The translations under genes were made by a program, and so were the position numbers. Positions 63,766 through 64,000 of a stretch of 64,000 nucleotides of DNA are shown in pieces; within the stretch, counting starts at the first letter, position 1, and each line of letters begins with the position of its first letter. The notes beneath the pieces are model-generated. The model saw only the letters and a program-made list of their open reading frames with translations. It did no database searches and had not been told where the DNA came from. This DNA comes from CAIWHR01 sp963708855 (GTDB taxonomy: Bacteria > Pseudomonadota > Gammaproteobacteria > Burkholderiales > Casimicrobiaceae). The stretch is from the NCBI GenBank assembly GCA_963708855.1, contig CAVPUM010000002.1:1-64000 (forward strand), in the 5' to 3' direction.

Positions 63766-64000
63766 CGACACCGCTGTCGTCCGCCGCGCGCGCGCTCGGC
63801 GTCTGGTCGGGCTCTACGCGGTGACGCCGGATCTCGCCGACACGGCGGACCTCGTCGCACGCGTCGAAGCTGCGCTCGCGGGCGGCGCCGGGGCGATCCA
63901 GTACCGGAGCAAATGCGCCGATGCCGCGCTGCGGTCGAGGCAGGCCGAGGCGCTCGCCCGCATCACCATCGGAGCGCGGAGCGCTTTTCATCGTCAACGA
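63746..64000 (+). CDS. thiE: thiamine phosphate synthase, 5' part only
   Basis: From ATG 63746 the frame encodes LVGLYAVTPDLADTADLV and GGAGAIQYRSK, the start of the ThiE barrel with its pyrimidine-binding Gln-Tyr-Arg. Near 63969 the frame changes: the continuation ERGALFIVN is found one base off, so one extra A is likely. The rest is outside the window. It overlaps thiD by 20 bases. ThiE joins HMP-PP and thiazole phosphate. Confidence 0.85.
   Translation, partial: MRAAGIDDTAVVRRARARRLVGLYAVTPDLADTADLVARVEAALAGGAGAIQYRSKCADAALRSRQAEALARITIGARSAFHRQR

Overview
The window is GC-rich, densely coded proteobacterial chromosome. Gene content and order (gpmI, rhodanese, grxC, secB, gpsA, trmL, comF; bioB-bioF-bioH-bioC; ctaC-ctaD-ctaG-ctaE-SURF1-ctaB-SCO; slmA; DUF2909; GloA; rubredoxin; thiD-thiE) point to a betaproteobacterium, most likely a Burkholderiales-like lineage. 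This assignment is inferred from synteny and protein resemblance, not from a marker-gene search. No rRNA, tRNA, CRISPR array, transposase or phage gene was recognised.

Layout. (1) 1-15.1 kb, plus strand after an MBL-fold gene at the edge: a leucine/isovalerate degradation (liu) cluster. It starts with a MerR-type regulator and holds isovaleryl-CoA dehydrogenase, a thiolase, both methylcrotonyl-CoA carboxylase subunits, methylglutaconyl-CoA hydratase and HMG-CoA lyase. Interleaved are a second acyl-CoA dehydrogenase, a LysE exporter, a GST, two DsbA-fold isomerases, a DUF4126 membrane protein and a hydroxyacid reductase. (2) 15.2-20.1 kb, minus: a TPR/GT41 glycosyltransferase bracketed by 74-bp direct repeats, then a CaiB-type CoA-transferase coupled to purK and purE. 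(3) 20.2-25.3 kb: lytic transglycosylase, an NDUFA9-like protein, a broken cca gene and coq7. (4) 25.3-33 kb: two tandem porins and an envelope polysaccharide group (WbpL-like, WbpM-like, DUF4254, GT4), almost all with frame breaks. (5) 33.2-43.2 kb: argB, slmA, a ThiF/MoeB protein, ctpA, gpmI, rhodanese, grxC, secB, an SH3 protein, gpsA, trmL, comF. (6) 43.4-54.1 kb: bioBFHC and bioD, separated by a 6-kb block with an alternative cytochrome c oxidase operon (coxMNOP-like) and an unknown membrane protein. (7) 54.4-62.2 kb: a canonical aa3 oxidase operon with assembly factors. (8) 62.2-64 kb: gloA, rubredoxin, thiD and the start of thiE.

Functional links. The biotin genes supply the cofactor of the methylcrotonyl-CoA carboxylase in region 1. 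Electrons from the acyl-CoA dehydrogenases would reach ubiquinone (Coq7 acts in its synthesis) and then the two terminal oxidases. Heme O synthase (CtaB) is present, but no heme A synthase (CtaA) lies in the oxidase cluster.

Sequence quality. The first 19 kb has about 18 intact genes. From 19.3 kb on, single-base frame breaks are common, densest at 23.3-33.7 kb and 48.8-52.2 kb. Most fall where the protein stays well conserved on both sides of the break, so sequencing or assembly indels are the simplest explanation. cca is an exception, since its HD-domain motifs are also gone. The window has three gene-free stretches over 300 bases: 27705-28093, 32877-33196 and 54139-54447.
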